Source of the DNA: Flavobacterium sp. IMCC34852
Lineage (GTDB): Bacteria; Bacteroidota; Bacteroidia; Flavobacteriales; Flavobacteriaceae
Reading direction: 5' to 3'
DNA: 64,000 nt
NCBI RefSeq assembly: GCF_030643905.1
Contig: NZ_CP121446.1
Coordinates: 558,001-622,000, forward strand
Part shown: one piece after another, positions 9,360-19,177 of the stretch
Position numbering within the stretch: position 1 is the stretch's first letter
Layout: each line of letters opens with the position of its first letter
Position numbers and translations under genes: made by a program
Notes under the pieces: model-generated
What the model saw: the letters and a program-made list of their open reading frames with translations, nothing else
Databases searched by the model: none
What the model was told of the DNA's origin: nothing

Positions 9360-10343
9360 ATGAAAAAAATATTGGTATGTGGCGCCGGTGGTTTTATCGG
9401 AGGTCATCTGGTAAACAGATTGAAAGCCGATGGGCATTGGGTGAGAGGCGTTGATTTAAAAGAAAACGAATTTGGAAATGCTAATTCAGACGAGTTTATT
9501 TTGGGCGACTTAAGGAATCCTTTAGTGGCAGAGAAAGCGGTTAAAGGAATGGATGAAGTATATCAATTGGCAGCCGATATGGGTGGAGCCGGATATATTT
9601 TTACCGGAGACCACGATGCCGAGGTAATGAGCAATTCAGCATTGTGCAATCTAAATGTTTTAGGTGCAGCCCATAAAGAAGGTGTGAAAAAAATATTCTA
9701 TTCTTCTTCAGCCTGTATGTATCCTGAATACAACCAAATGGATCCGGATAACCCTAAATGTTCCGAAGATTCTGCTTATCCTGCCGCTCCGGACAGTGAG
9801 TATGGTTGGGAAAAGCTGTTCAGTGAAAGACTTTATTTGTCCTACCACAGAAATTACGGAATGGAAGTTAGAATAGCCAGATTCCATAATATTTTTGGCC
9901 CTCAAGGCACTTGGACCGGCGGAAAAGAAAAAGCACCGGCGGCGATGTGTAGAAAAGCAGCAGAAGCCGAAGACGGAACTTCCATTGAAGTTTGGGGTGA
10001 CGGAAAACAAACCCGCTCATTCCTTTACATTGAGGAATGTGTCGAGGCAGTAATCCGATTAATGAATTCAAACTTTACAGGTCCGGTTAATATTGGTTCT
10101 GAAGAAATGATATCAATCAATGATTTTGCTAATATGGCAATTGCTATTTCAGGTAAAAATCTTTCCATAAATAATATCAAAGGACCAACAGGGGTAAGAG
10201 GAAGAAATTCCGACAATAAGTTGTTGCTGGAAAAATTAAACTGGGCTCCGTCAATGCCTTTACTTGAAGGAATGAAAAAGACCTACAAGTGGATAGACGC
10301 TCAGGTCAAAGAAAAAGAAGTAGTAAACCTCAAAACTAATTAG
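9360..10343 (+). CDS. GDP-mannose 3,5-epimerase-like SDR enzyme
   Basis: A 327-residue extended SDR with GAGGFIG at residues 8-14 and catalytic YGWEK at 148-152. The block SSSACMYPE keeps Cys119 where GDP-mannose 3,5-epimerase has its catalytic Cys, and GTWTGGKEKAPAAMCRKA carries the family's second catalytic Lys. This block resembles the plant enzyme that converts GDP-mannose to GDP-L-galactose and GDP-L-gulose. I infer a GDP-hexose epimerase supplying the polysaccharide; the exact product is not assured. Its stop codon lies inside a terminator hairpin, so it ends the transcript begun at the FkbM gene. Confidence 0.85.
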   Translation: MKKILVCGAGGFIGGHLVNRLKADGHWVRGVDLKENEFGNANSDEFILGDLRNPLVAEKAVKGMDEVYQLAADMGGAGYIFTGDHDAEVMSNSALCNLNVLGAAHKEGVKKIFYSSSACMYPEYNQMDPDNPKCSEDSAYPAAPDSEYGWEKLFSERLYLSYHRNYGMEVRIARFHNIFGPQGTWTGGKEKAPAAMCRKAAEAEDGTSIEVWGDGKQTRSFLYIEECVEAVIRLMNSNFTGPVNIGSEEMISINDFANMAIAISGKNLSINNIKGPTGVRGRNSDNKLLLEKLNWAPSMPLLEGMKKTYKWIDAQVKEKEVVNLKTN

Positions 10344-10357
10344 TTTTGAGGTTTTTT
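10326..10357 (+). terminator. intrinsic terminator overlapping the epimerase stop codon
   Basis: A perfect 28-base palindrome (10326-10353) is followed by further T residues. The stop codon at 10341-10343 lies near its centre. It separates the FkbM-epimerase block from the Wzy/WaaL-like gene at 10505. Confidence 0.8.
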
Positions 10358-10504
10358 GTTTAAAAGAATAAAAACCTTTAGGTCAGCTTCAAAAGCAAAG
10401 ATTTTTACCTAAAAATTTAATTTGCAAAATAAAAACCCTAAATTGCCTTGTTACTAAAACGGCGTATGTTTTCTGAAAATAGATCACAAAAGAGAAACTA
10501 GGGC

Positions 10505-11830
10505 ATGAACAAATTTTTAATCAATTTTTCCGAAAGAATAAAACAGGATTTTGAAGGAGAAAAGCAGGCCTTTTTTGTGCTTTTGGTATTGCTGAGCATT
10601 CCTTTTCCTTACATAGTCAGTACAATTGCTGTTTCTGCTTTAGGCTTGTATACACTGTTGTATCTGAAAAAGGAGCAAATCAGCTTTAGGAATTATCTTT
10701 TATTTCCTATTCTATTGTATTTTTTAATGGTACTTTCTTTCTTTTGGAGCATAGATAAAAGTTTATCATTACCGGCCTTATCCAAAGAACTCTCTTTACT
10801 TGTTATTCCGGTATGTTTTTGGCTTTTTGGCGGGATTTCTAAAGCGAGAAAAACCTTGGTGCTCAAATATTACAGTTATGGAATTTTGGTTTTCGCGCTG
10901 TATTATTTGTCAAGGGGAACAGTAAGGTATTTTTTAACCGATAATGTTGCTGTTTTTTTCTATCATGAATTAGTGACTAAAGATGTGAATGCCATTCACG
11001 TATCAGTTTATATGGCAATGTCTTTTTTCTGGTTTTTAGCCAAAGACACTAAAAAAATTCTTGATTATCTTGCGTTAACCATTTTACTGCTGATGGTACT
11101 TTTGCTTTCCTCCGGCAATATCATTATTACTTTCTTCGGATTAATCATTATTTATTTTTTATTCTATGCCAAAGTTTCAAAGCAAATGAGACTGAAGAAT
11201 TTAATCGTAATGTTGGTATTGTTGGTTTCTTTGGGATTCATAGGAGAAATAAAAGAACAGTTGCGCCGAGAATACGAAACTATAATGACTAACAGTACGG
11301 TTAACGATGTCATTTCAAAAGAAAAGAACAGCACCTTTTTCAATGTCAGTATCAAACAGGCTTGGACTAAAAAGGTTTTTAACGAAAACGACTTTTTTCC
11401 CGGTACGGCATTCAGGGTATATCAGTTCAGAATATTTTTGGAAATGCTTCGTGATGATGCCATTTTTTGGAAAGGATACGGACTCAATGCTTCCTATCCT
11501 AAGATTGAAGCGAAAGGATTAACCTATAACGTGTATCAAGGAAATGCCTCTTTGGAAGGCTATCAAAAAAAGAATTTTCACAATCAATACATCCAAAATT
11601 TTGCCGAATTGGGTGTTTTTGGGTTCCTACTTTTAATCATCATCATTACCCTAACATTAAAAAAAGCAATTCAGTCAAAAGATTTTACTCATTTTGCTTT
11701 TGCATTTCTAATGATAAGTTTATTTTTGACCGAATCATTTTTATGGAGACAAAGAGGAGTGGTTTATTTCACAATGATGTATTGTCTTTTTAATTCAGGA
11801 ATTGCTTTTCAGAGTTCCAAAACAGAATAA
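10505..11830 (+). CDS. O-antigen ligase/polymerase family membrane protein
   Basis: A 441-residue protein with about ten to twelve membrane segments and a large hydrophilic loop around residues 260-365. The loop holds [17 protein letters not shown] and [17 protein letters not shown], the His- and Arg-containing pattern of Wzy_C/O-antigen ligase proteins. They act at the periplasmic membrane face on undecaprenyl-linked glycans. The decarboxylase gene starts 5 bases downstream, so this begins a three-gene operon with the UXS-like enzyme and the initiating transferase. That linkage favours a role in the same polymer. Confidence 0.8.
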   Translation: MNKFLINFSERIKQDFEGEKQAFFVLLVLLSIPFPYIVSTIAVSALGLYTLLYLKKEQISFRNYLLFPILLYFLMVLSFFWSIDKSLSLPALSKELSLLVIPVCFWLFGGISKARKTLVLKYYSYGILVFALYYLSRGTVRYFLTDNVAVFFYHELVTKDVNAIHVSVYMAMSFFWFLAKDTKKILDYLALTILLLMVLLLSSGNIIITFFGLIIIYFLFYAKVSKQMRLKNLIVMLVLLVSLGFIGEIKEQLRREYETIMTNSTVNDVISKEKNSTFFNVSIKQAWTKKVFNENDFFPGTAFRVYQFRIFLEMLRDDAIFWKGYGLNASYPKIEAKGLTYNVYQGNASLEGYQKKNFHNQYIQNFAELGVFGFLLLIIIITLTLKKAIQSKDFTHFAFAFLMISLFLTESFLWRQRGVVYFTMMYCLFNSGIAFQSSKTE

Positions 11831-11835
11831 AATTT

Positions 11836-12819
11836 ATGAAAAGAATATTAATTACCGGAGCAGCCGGTTTCTTGGGTTCTCATCTATGTGACAGATTTTT
11901 AGCAGAAGGCTATTTTGTGATAGGAATGGACAACCTGATTACCGGAGATTTAAAAAATATTGAGCATTTATTTAAAGAAAAAAACTTTGAGTTTTACCAC
12001 CACGATGTAACCAAGTTTGTTCATGTTCCGGGAAAGATAGACTACATACTTCATTTTGCCTCACCGGCCAGCCCGATAGATTATTTAAAAATCCCGATAC
12101 AGACCTTAAAGGTCGGCTCATTGGGAACCCACAATCTTTTAGGATTGGCCAGAGTAAAAAAAGCCAGGATTCTTATTGCGTCAACATCAGAAGTTTATGG
12201 CGATCCATTGGTGCATCCGCAAACAGAAGAATACTTCGGCAATGTGAATACTATAGGGCCAAGAGGTGTTTACGATGAAGCCAAACGTTTTCAGGAATCT
12301 ATAACTATGGCTTACCATACTTTTCACGGTGTAGAAACCAGGATAGTTAGGATTTTCAATACTTATGGACCAAGAATGCGCCTAAATGACGGTCGCGTTA
12401 TTCCTGCTTTTATCGGTCAGGCTTTGAGAGGCGAAGATTTGACTATTTTTGGAGATGGTAGTCAAACCCGTTCTTTTTGTTATGTAACTGATCAGGTAGA
12501 AGGTATTTTCAGATTATTGCATTCCGATTATGTTTATCCGGTTAATATCGGAAACCCTGACGAAATTACCATCAAGGATTTTGCTGACGAAATAATTAAA
12601 CTCACAGGAACCAATCAAAAAGTAGTTTACCATCCGTTACCGGTAAACGATCCGTTACAGCGACAACCGGATACCACTAAAGCAAAGGAAATTTTGGGAT
12701 GGGAAGCCAAAGTATCGCGTGAAGAAGGGATGAAATTAACTTATGAATACTTTAAATCGCTTTCCAACGAAGAGCTTTTAAAAGAAGAGCATAAGGATTT
12801 TAAAGGATATATCCATTAG
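11836..12819 (+). CDS. UDP-glucuronate decarboxylase (UDP-xylose synthase)-like SDR
   Basis: A 327-residue extended SDR closely matching UDP-glucuronic acid decarboxylase. It has GAAGFLGSH at residues 8-16, [11 protein letters not shown] near 73-83, STSEVYGDP near 117-124, catalytic Tyr146 and Lys150 in YDEAK, and [16 protein letters not shown], hallmarks of UXS proteins. The reaction converts UDP-glucuronate to UDP-xylose through a 4-keto intermediate. No UDP-glucose dehydrogenase lies in the window, so the UDP-glucuronate source must be encoded elsewhere. It is 5 bases from each neighbour in a tight operon. Confidence 0.9.
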   Translation: MKRILITGAAGFLGSHLCDRFLAEGYFVIGMDNLITGDLKNIEHLFKEKNFEFYHHDVTKFVHVPGKIDYILHFASPASPIDYLKIPIQTLKVGSLGTHNLLGLARVKKARILIASTSEVYGDPLVHPQTEEYFGNVNTIGPRGVYDEAKRFQESITMAYHTFHGVETRIVRIFNTYGPRMRLNDGRVIPAFIGQALRGEDLTIFGDGSQTRSFCYVTDQVEGIFRLLHSDYVYPVNIGNPDEITIKDFADEIIKLTGTNQKVVYHPLPVNDPLQRQPDTTKAKEILGWEAKVSREEGMKLTYEYFKSLSNEELLKEEHKDFKGYIH

Positions 12820-12824
12820 TATTT

Positions 12825-14192
12825 ATGGTGGCACAGCAAACAGGAAGATATTCAAAATACATCAGGCCAATTAGTGTATTTTTTGATATAGTGACGCTCA
12901 CGTTTTTAAGCTTATATTTCTTTAGAGATTTAAACATATCAGCGGCTTATTATATCATTTATCAAACTATTACTTGGTTGTTGATAGCGGCTATTGTTGG
13001 GTATTATGAAGTTTTTCGGTTTACGACTCCCGTAGAAATATTGTCAAAACTCATCAAGCAATTCAGCATTTTTTTGCTGATTGTAATCGCTTTTTTCCCG
13101 TTTGCTAAAACAGCGGTTTTCAGCATAAAAGCGATCACTTATTTTATACTATTTAGTTTTATCATTATAGTTGCCTTTAAAAATTTTCTTTTCATTTATC
13201 TCAAAAAATATAGGATAACCACCGGAAGTAATTATCGCAACGCCATTATCATTGGATACACACCGGAAGCAATCCGTTTAAAAGAAGTATTTGAAAACAG
13301 AAAAGATTATGGGTATCGTTTCTATGGCTATTTTTCGGATAAAAAACAAAATCCGGAGATTTTAGGAAAAATAGAGGAACTCAAAAATTATGTTTTAGAG
13401 AACAAAATAGATGAGATTTATTGTTCATTGAATGAAATCTCTAATGAAAAATTAAAGGAACTGGTTGAGTTTGCCGATGATAACCGAAAAGTCATCAAAT
13501 TTATTCCTGACACTAAAGAGATTTTTTCCAAAAGCCTAAAAATCAATTACTACGAACTATTCCCGGTACTTTCCCTAGAAAAGACCCTATTGCACAATCC
13601 GTTTATCAAAGGAATAAAAAGGGCTTTTGATGTTTTGTTTTCCCTTATTGTCATTGTTTTTTTGCTCTCCTGGCTCATTCCATTATTGGCTATATTGATA
13701 AAGCTTGAATCCAAAGGACCGGTGTTTTTTAAACAAGGCAGACCCGGATTGGATGAAAAAGAATTCTTCTGTTACAAATTTCGTTCCATGCAAGTTAATG
13801 GTTTTACCGAAAAAGAGGCCTCTAAAAACGATCCTAGGGTTACCAAAATGGGTAAATTCATGAGAAAAACCAGTATTGATGAATTACCACAATTTTTCAA
13901 TGTGTTGTTAGGTGATATGTCGGTTGTGGGACCAAGACCGCATTTATGGTCTCAAAATAAAGCGTATGCCAGCAAAATCAAAAAATACATGGTGCGTCAT
14001 TATGTAAAACCCGGCATCACCGGTTTGGCACAAGTCAAAGGATTCAGAGGAGAAATAGAAACCGAAGAAGACATGGTAAACCGAATCAAACTCGATGTTT
14101 TTTACATTGAAAATTGGTCGATGATTATGGATTTAAAAATCATCTTTCAAACCGTCATCAATATTTTTAAAGGAGAAGACAAAGCCTATTAA
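12825..14192 (+). CDS. initiating undecaprenyl-phosphate sugar phosphotransferase
   Basis: A 455-residue polyisoprenyl-phosphate hexose-1-phosphate transferase of the WbaP/WcaJ type. The N-terminus has four or five membrane helices, followed by a Rossmann-like domain (AIIIGYTPEAIRLKEVF). The C-terminal bacterial sugar transferase domain (from about residue 262) has a membrane re-entrant helix, then KFRSMQ, RKTSIDELPQFFNVL, DMSVVGPRP and KPGITGLAQVKG. It starts a repeat unit by moving a sugar 1-phosphate to undecaprenyl phosphate. Its stop overlaps the stop of the convergent GT4 gene by 4 bases. Confidence 0.93.
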   Translation: MVAQQTGRYSKYIRPISVFFDIVTLTFLSLYFFRDLNISAAYYIIYQTITWLLIAAIVGYYEVFRFTTPVEILSKLIKQFSIFLLIVIAFFPFAKTAVFSIKAITYFILFSFIIIVAFKNFLFIYLKKYRITTGSNYRNAIIIGYTPEAIRLKEVFENRKDYGYRFYGYFSDKKQNPEILGKIEELKNYVLENKIDEIYCSLNEISNEKLKELVEFADDNRKVIKFIPDTKEIFSKSLKINYYELFPVLSLEKTLLHNPFIKGIKRAFDVLFSLIVIVFLLSWLIPLLAILIKLESKGPVFFKQGRPGLDEKEFFCYKFRSMQVNGFTEKEASKNDPRVTKMGKFMRKTSIDELPQFFNVLLGDMSVVGPRPHLWSQNKAYASKIKKYMVRHYVKPGITGLAQVKGFRGEIETEEDMVNRIKLDVFYIENWSMIMDLKIIFQTVINIFKGEDKAY

Positions 14193-15373
14193 AAAACTTT
14201 TTTGGCAATCAAATCTTTAACCTGATTATCTAAATCAAATGCTTTTTGAGCTGTGTCAAAAACACGCTGTTTCATCACCGCTAAATCCGATCTGGTAAGC
14301 TCTGAAATTTCGCTGAGCTTTTCATTCAAATCAGCAAAGTCTTCCACTTTGGCCACCCAACCCAATTTGTTTTCCGAAACAATGGTTTCTCCTTCACCAC
14401 CACCAAAATATAGGATAGGAAAACCCAATGCGCCATATTCAAAAATTTTAGACGGAACTGAACCGTAAATTCGCGTTTTTAGCGGCACAATAGCAATGTC
14501 AAAGGTTTTTAAAGTATCATGCAAAGCTTTTCGCTCCATCATGCCATGAAAGAAGATTTTCGGCTCTTTTTGGGCTAAAATCAAAGCTTCTATTTGATTT
14601 TTCTCTGCACCGTCCCCAAACAGATGCAATTCGATATTTAAATGGCTTAAATCGATTTTATCGCAGAGTTCCAAGACGCCTTGGGCAACACCCAAAAGTC
14701 CGGCATAAAAGATTTTTACAGGCTGGTTTTCGATGGTTTTTAATTCCATTTCAGCCACTTGATGGTCAGGATAATTTCTATACAAATAACACTCTTTTTG
14801 TGGCGTGATGGTTTTTACATGCATAACAATTTCATTAGATTGTCCTAAAACCAAGTTCGCCTTGCGATAGATATACCGCTCAAAAAACAAAGAAATTTTA
14901 TGCGAAAACGAACCTTCTTTCAAAGCCTCTAATTCTATTGCTGCTAATGGCCACAAATCGGACACATTGAGAATTATTTTTTTATTTTTAAGCGAAAGCA
15001 CCAAAACGGAGATAAAAGAAAGCAATAACGGCGGCGATTGCACCACTACTTTTTGGGGTGTTTTTTTGAACAATAAATAGAAGAAAAGGCTCAAAGAAAA
15101 AGACAAAATAGAGACAATTCTAACTAAAATGTTTTTGCTCACACTCGGATAAATCCACAAACGTTTTACGGTAATATTGTCTCGGTTTTCGGTTACTGAG
15201 AATTTACCTTTGTATTCAGGAAACAATTCGCCTTTAGGGTAATTTCCTAGCGGACAAACAACACTAACATTGTAATTGTGTTGGTGCAACTTCAAAGCCA
15301 ACTGCTCAATTCTATTGGCAGCAGCACCTTTTTCCGGCGGATAATAATTGGATATGATGAGAACTTCTTCCAT
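14189..15373 (-). CDS. glycosyltransferase family 4, WbuB-like
   Basis: A 394-residue GT-B enzyme opening with ISNYYPPEKGAAANRIEQLA, characteristic of WbuB-type GT4 transferases. A hydrophobic patch near residues 85-135 suggests membrane association. The C-terminal domain has KIFYAGLLGVAQG, HLFGDGAEK, a VPLK stretch, and PSKIFEYGALGFPILYFGGGE, the donor-binding and acidic region. It follows wecB with overlapping start and stop codons (TAATG), which implies translational coupling. Acting on a UDP-ManNAc- or UDP-GlcNAc-derived sugar is plausible from that coupling. Confidence 0.88.
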   Translation of the reverse strand: MEEVLIISNYYPPEKGAAANRIEQLALKLHQHNYNVSVVCPLGNYPKGELFPEYKGKFSVTENRDNITVKRLWIYPSVSKNILVRIVSILSFSLSLFFYLLFKKTPQKVVVQSPPLLLSFISVLVLSLKNKKIILNVSDLWPLAAIELEALKEGSFSHKISLFFERYIYRKANLVLGQSNEIVMHVKTITPQKECYLYRNYPDHQVAEMELKTIENQPVKIFYAGLLGVAQGVLELCDKIDLSHLNIELHLFGDGAEKNQIEALILAQKEPKIFFHGMMERKALHDTLKTFDIAIVPLKTRIYGSVPSKIFEYGALGFPILYFGGGEGETIVSENKLGWVAKVEDFADLNEKLSEISELTRSDLAVMKQRVFDTAQKAFDLDNQVKDLIAKKVF

Positions 15374-16458
15374 TATTTTTTTAAAAGTATCTCAATGATG
15401 CGCTCAGAAGCTTTTCCGTCCCAAAGTTCGGGAATTCCCGATTTTCTGCGACCATTTTGTAGAAATTGCGCAAACACTTTCTCCAGATTTTCAATGGAGG
15501 TTCCAACCAAAGTATTCGTTCCAATAGTTTGCGTTTCAGGTCTTTCGGTATTATTTCGCATCGTAAAACACGGAATGTTTAAAACGGTAGTTTCCTCCGA
15601 AATACCGCCAGAATCCGTAATCACGGCAAAGCTGTTTTTAATTAAAAACATAAAATTCAAATAGCCTTGCGGTTCCACGAAAAGTATGTTTTTTAACGCC
15701 AAATTAGTTTCGCCTAAAATAGCCTTGGTTCGCGGATGAATAGGAAAAATTATCTTTTTGTCTCCAACCATTTTATCAATACCCTGAAGCAATGTTACCA
15801 ATGATTTTTCTTCATCCACATTGGCCGGACGATGTAAGGTCAGAATGATATAATTTCCGGTTTCCAATCCAAATTCGCTCCAAAAAGCCGGAGCTGAAAT
15901 CCGGTCTAAATTTTGGTATAAAGTGTCAATCATCACATTGCCCACAAAGTGAATATTTTTTTCATCCGCACCATATTTGAGCAAATTTTCGGAAGCTGTT
16001 GTTGAAGTGGTAAAGAAATAATCGGTGATACTGTCGGTAACAATTCGGTTGATTTCCTCAGGCATGGTCATATCTCCCGAGCGAATTCCGGCTTCAACAT
16101 GCGCTACTTTTACATTTAATTTTTTGGCCACAATCGTACAAGCCATAGTCGAATTGACATCGCCTACCACCAAAACCAAATCACAAGGATGTTGGATTAA
16201 TTCTTTTTCAAAGGCGATCATAATGGCTGCGGTTTGCTCGGCTTGTGAACCACTTTTGACTTCTAAATTGGCATGAGGTTGCGGAATGTTTAACTCTTCA
16301 AAGAAAGTATCGCTGAGGTTTTTGTCATAATGCTGACCGGTATGTACCAACCTATAAGAAACGTTTGCGCCTTCGGCTTGCTTTTTTTCAATCGCCTTGA
16401 TGATGGGTGCGATTTTGATAAAATTGGGTCTGGCACCCGCTATTATAGTGATTTTCAT
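15373..16458 (-). CDS. wecB: UDP-N-acetylglucosamine 2-epimerase (non-hydrolysing)
   Basis: A 361-residue protein with the WecB/MnaA pattern: AGARPNFIKIAPII at the N-terminus, VHTGQHYD, VVGDVNSTMAC, HVEAGIRSGDMTMPEEINR with the catalytic acidic residues, LTLHRPANVD, HPRTKA, and TDSGGISEE near residue 278. It interconverts UDP-GlcNAc and UDP-ManNAc in the cytoplasm for surface glycans. It lies 4 bases after the CapK-like gene and overlaps the GT4 start by one base, forming a three-gene operon. Confidence 0.95.
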   Translation of the reverse strand: MKITIIAGARPNFIKIAPIIKAIEKKQAEGANVSYRLVHTGQHYDKNLSDTFFEELNIPQPHANLEVKSGSQAEQTAAIMIAFEKELIQHPCDLVLVVGDVNSTMACTIVAKKLNVKVAHVEAGIRSGDMTMPEEINRIVTDSITDYFFTTSTTASENLLKYGADEKNIHFVGNVMIDTLYQNLDRISAPAFWSEFGLETGNYIILTLHRPANVDEEKSLVTLLQGIDKMVGDKKIIFPIHPRTKAILGETNLALKNILFVEPQGYLNFMFLIKNSFAVITDSGGISEETTVLNIPCFTMRNNTERPETQTIGTNTLVGTSIENLEKVFAQFLQNGRRKSGIPELWDGKASERIIEILLKK

Positions 16459-16462
16459 AGGA

Positions 16463-17785
16463 CTATTTTACTAACGAAACAAATTGCTTCAATTTGCCGC
16501 TTTTGCTTCTTTCTAACTTTTCTTTTCGGGTGAATGTGAAAGTCAAACCGGTTTCTAAATAGGTTGTAATGGCTTTTTCAATGTTTTGAATTTGGCCCAA
16601 TGTCAATTCGTGCTGACTCACATATTCAATATCAAAAGTATCGATTTTGGTTTGTTTTATGACAAATTCTTTCACATTTCCATCGTCTTCGATAATACTT
16701 TTGGTGACGTAATAAAAGGTTAATCCGGGTGATTTTTTTCCGCTGGGCAGGATAGCTATATCGTTGGTTCTTCCGATTAATTTTTTAAGTATGGGTTTCT
16801 TGAAAGTGCTTTTTTCATCTAAAATCCCAACATCGCCAATGTCATAGCGAATAAATGGATGGGCTTTGTTGTAGAGAGAAGTAATCACGACGCGACCTTC
16901 TTTTCCATACGGCAAAACCTTGTTTTCCTCGTCTAAAATTTCCACAAATAAGGTTTCCGAATTCACTTGCCATTCACCTTGAGGATTTTGAAAGGCAATC
17001 AAATCCAATTCGGAAGCGCCGTATTCATTGACTACCGGAACGCCAAACTGTTTTTCAAGCAGTTCTTTATCGTCTTCAAATAACATTTCCGAAGTGACTA
17101 CACAACATTTCAACGTTGGGCAAACTGTTTTTAAGATAATGTTTTTTTGCTGTAAAAATTTGGCGAACAACACGATGGAGCTGGTATAGCCATTGATATA
17201 ATCGAATCGTTTTTGTTCGAATTTTACCAGTACACTTTCCAAAACTTTGTCTGATAAATCAAAAATGGGAAACCGATACCGATGGCTTAATAAATCTTTG
17301 ATTCGTTCTTTGGTATTGCCAACAAAATCTAATGGAATTCCATAAAAACGAGCCTGTAAAGAACTATTAAAATTAATATTATACCATCCGAATCGGTCAA
17401 AAATATTGACCCAAGTCAGCGCGTGCGAAAATTTATCTTTGGCAAAAATAAAAGGATCACCGCTCGACCCCGAAGTTTTATTGACATATATATTCTTTGG
17501 TGTATAGCCTTCCGAGAGTCTTTCCACTAATGGCTTTTGAAAATCCTTTTTGGTCATTATCGGAAGTTCTTCCCAATTGTCGGGGTTTTTATTTCCAACT
17601 AATGCTTTGTAAGTAGCATTGTATTGGAGATGAAAAGCCACAATTTCATTTCTTTTTGCTTCAACATAATTCTGATAGTTGTCTTCTGATATCGCTTGAA
17701 TTTTTTCAAATTCATTTGCAGCTTTCTTTAAGGGAAAGCCTTTCAACCAAAGCGAAAAATGGAATAGTGGAAACACAAAAATCAA
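16463..17785 (-). CDS. CapK/PaaK-like adenylate-forming enzyme
   Basis: A 440-residue AMP-binding protein related to phenylacetate-CoA ligase. It carries the P-loop-like NKTSGSSGDPFIF near residues 103-115, VNEYGASELDLIAF, and RYDIGDVGILD with the ATP-ribose-contacting Asp. Capsule-locus homologues are called CapK. Their chemistry is not established; the fold suggests adenylation of a carboxylic acid, perhaps for acyl decoration of the glycan. The N-terminus starts only about 8 bases from a minus-strand TAnnTTTG match at 17793-17800, so the start codon or that promoter may be misplaced. First gene of the operon with wecB. Confidence 0.82.
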   Translation of the reverse strand: MIFVFPLFHFSLWLKGFPLKKAANEFEKIQAISEDNYQNYVEAKRNEIVAFHLQYNATYKALVGNKNPDNWEELPIMTKKDFQKPLVERLSEGYTPKNIYVNKTSGSSGDPFIFAKDKFSHALTWVNIFDRFGWYNINFNSSLQARFYGIPLDFVGNTKERIKDLLSHRYRFPIFDLSDKVLESVLVKFEQKRFDYINGYTSSIVLFAKFLQQKNIILKTVCPTLKCCVVTSEMLFEDDKELLEKQFGVPVVNEYGASELDLIAFQNPQGEWQVNSETLFVEILDEENKVLPYGKEGRVVITSLYNKAHPFIRYDIGDVGILDEKSTFKKPILKKLIGRTNDIAILPSGKKSPGLTFYYVTKSIIEDDGNVKEFVIKQTKIDTFDIEYVSQHELTLGQIQNIEKAITTYLETGLTFTFTRKEKLERSKSGKLKQFVSLVK

Positions 17786-17867
17786 TTTTCCTCAAAAATA
17801 AGAAAAGCAAAGTGTTAAGTGCCTAAATTTTTTAAAAGAATGACTTTAAATTCCATCAAAAACAAAC

Positions 17868-17875
17868 TACTTTTG
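17868..17875 (+). promoter_or_regulatory. -7 promoter element for purD
   Basis: Reads TACTTTTG (TAnnTTTG), 27 bases before the purD ATG. No matching TTG box upstream. Confidence 0.5.
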
Positions 17876-17902
17876 CGCAGCAACTACTAACAATACAACA
17901 CT

Positions 17903-19177
17903 ATGACTATCCTATTACTCGGATCGGGCGGAAGAGAACACGCTTTAGCCTACAAAATTTTGAAAAGTTCAAAATGTCAAAAGCTATTTGTAGCACCCGG
18001 GAATGCCGGTACCGCAGCGATTGCTGCTAATGTTTCTATGAGTCCGACAGATTTTGAGAGTATCAAAACTTTTGCAATCAATGAAAATATTGACATGGTA
18101 GTAGTTGGTCCGGAAGATCCTTTAGTGCATGGCATTTATGATTTCTTCAAGAATGATTCAGCGCTTAATCATATTCCGGTTATTGGTCCTTCAAAAGTGG
18201 GCGCCCAATTGGAAGGCAGTAAAGAATTTGCCAAAGAATTTCTAATCAAACACAAAATACCAACCGCGGCTTACGACAGTTTTACTTCGGAAACAGTTGA
18301 AAACGGCTGTGAATTTTTAGAAACATTACAACCGCCATACGTTCTGAAAGCAGATGGATTGGCTGCCGGAAAAGGCGTTTTAATTCTGAATGATTTAGAA
18401 GAAGCTAAAACCGAGTTGCGAAACATGTTGGTACACGCCAAATTCGGAACCGCCAGTTCAAAAGTAGTTATCGAAGAATTTCTGGACGGTATTGAGTTAA
18501 GTTGTTTTGTGTTGACTGACGGTAAAAATTACAAAGTGTTACCAACAGCCAAAGATTATAAAAGAATCGGAGAAGGCGATACCGGATTGAATACCGGTGG
18601 AATGGGAGCCGTTTCTCCGGTACCATTTGCCGACGAAATTTTATTAGAGAAAATAGAAACCCGCATAGTAAAACCAACTGTTGAAGGTTTGCAAAAAGAC
18701 GGCATAGAATACAAAGGTTTTGTTTTCATCGGACTTATTATTGTCAAAGGCGAACCGATGGTAATTGAATACAACGTCAGAATGGGCGATCCGGAAACCG
18801 AAGTAGTGATGCCAAGAATCCAATCCGATTTGGTAGAATTGTTTCAAGCAGTGGCCAATCAAAAACTAGACGAAGTTACTTTAGAAATTGACCCAAGAAG
18901 TGCCACAACCATTATGGTGGTTTCGGGCGGATATCCTGAAGAGTATGACAAAGGTTTTGAGATTACCGGAATTGAAAACGTGCAAGATTCGATTGTTTTT
19001 CATGCCGGAACCAAATTGGAAAACGGCAAAGTTGTAACCAACGGTGGAAGAGTATTGGCGGTGACTTCTTATGGCAATAATTTCCAAGAGGCCATAAAAA
19101 AATCTTACCAAAACATAGACAAGCTACATTTTGATAAGATGTATTTCAGAAAAGATATCGGATTCGATCTAGCTTAA
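17903..19177 (+). CDS. purD: phosphoribosylamine-glycine ligase (GAR synthetase)
   Basis: A 424-residue ATP-grasp enzyme, the usual length for PurD. It has LLLGSGGREHALA at the N-terminus, APGNAGTAAIA, VVGPEDPLV, the ATP-grasp loop LKADGLAAGKGVLI, NTGGMGAVSPVP, and EYNVRMGDPETEVV for metal binding. It joins 5-phosphoribosylamine to glycine in the second step of purine synthesis. It appears monocistronic, with its own promoter and a small convergent gene overlapping its last 9 bases. Confidence 0.98.
   Translation: MTILLLGSGGREHALAYKILKSSKCQKLFVAPGNAGTAAIAANVSMSPTDFESIKTFAINENIDMVVVGPEDPLVHGIYDFFKNDSALNHIPVIGPSKVGAQLEGSKEFAKEFLIKHKIPTAAYDSFTSETVENGCEFLETLQPPYVLKADGLAAGKGVLILNDLEEAKTELRNMLVHAKFGTASSKVVIEEFLDGIELSCFVLTDGKNYKVLPTAKDYKRIGEGDTGLNTGGMGAVSPVPFADEILLEKIETRIVKPTVEGLQKDGIEYKGFVFIGLIIVKGEPMVIEYNVRMGDPETEVVMPRIQSDLVELFQAVANQKLDEVTLEIDPRSATTIMVVSGGYPEEYDKGFEITGIENVQDSIVFHAGTKLENGKVVTNGGRVLAVTSYGNNFQEAIKKSYQNIDKLHFDKMYFRKDIGFDLA

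Noticed and set aside
17793..17800. Minus-strand TATTTTTG as promoter for the CapK-like gene
   Set aside because: It is 8 bases from the start with no -33 box; in AT-rich DNA this could be chance, so it is not listed as a feature.
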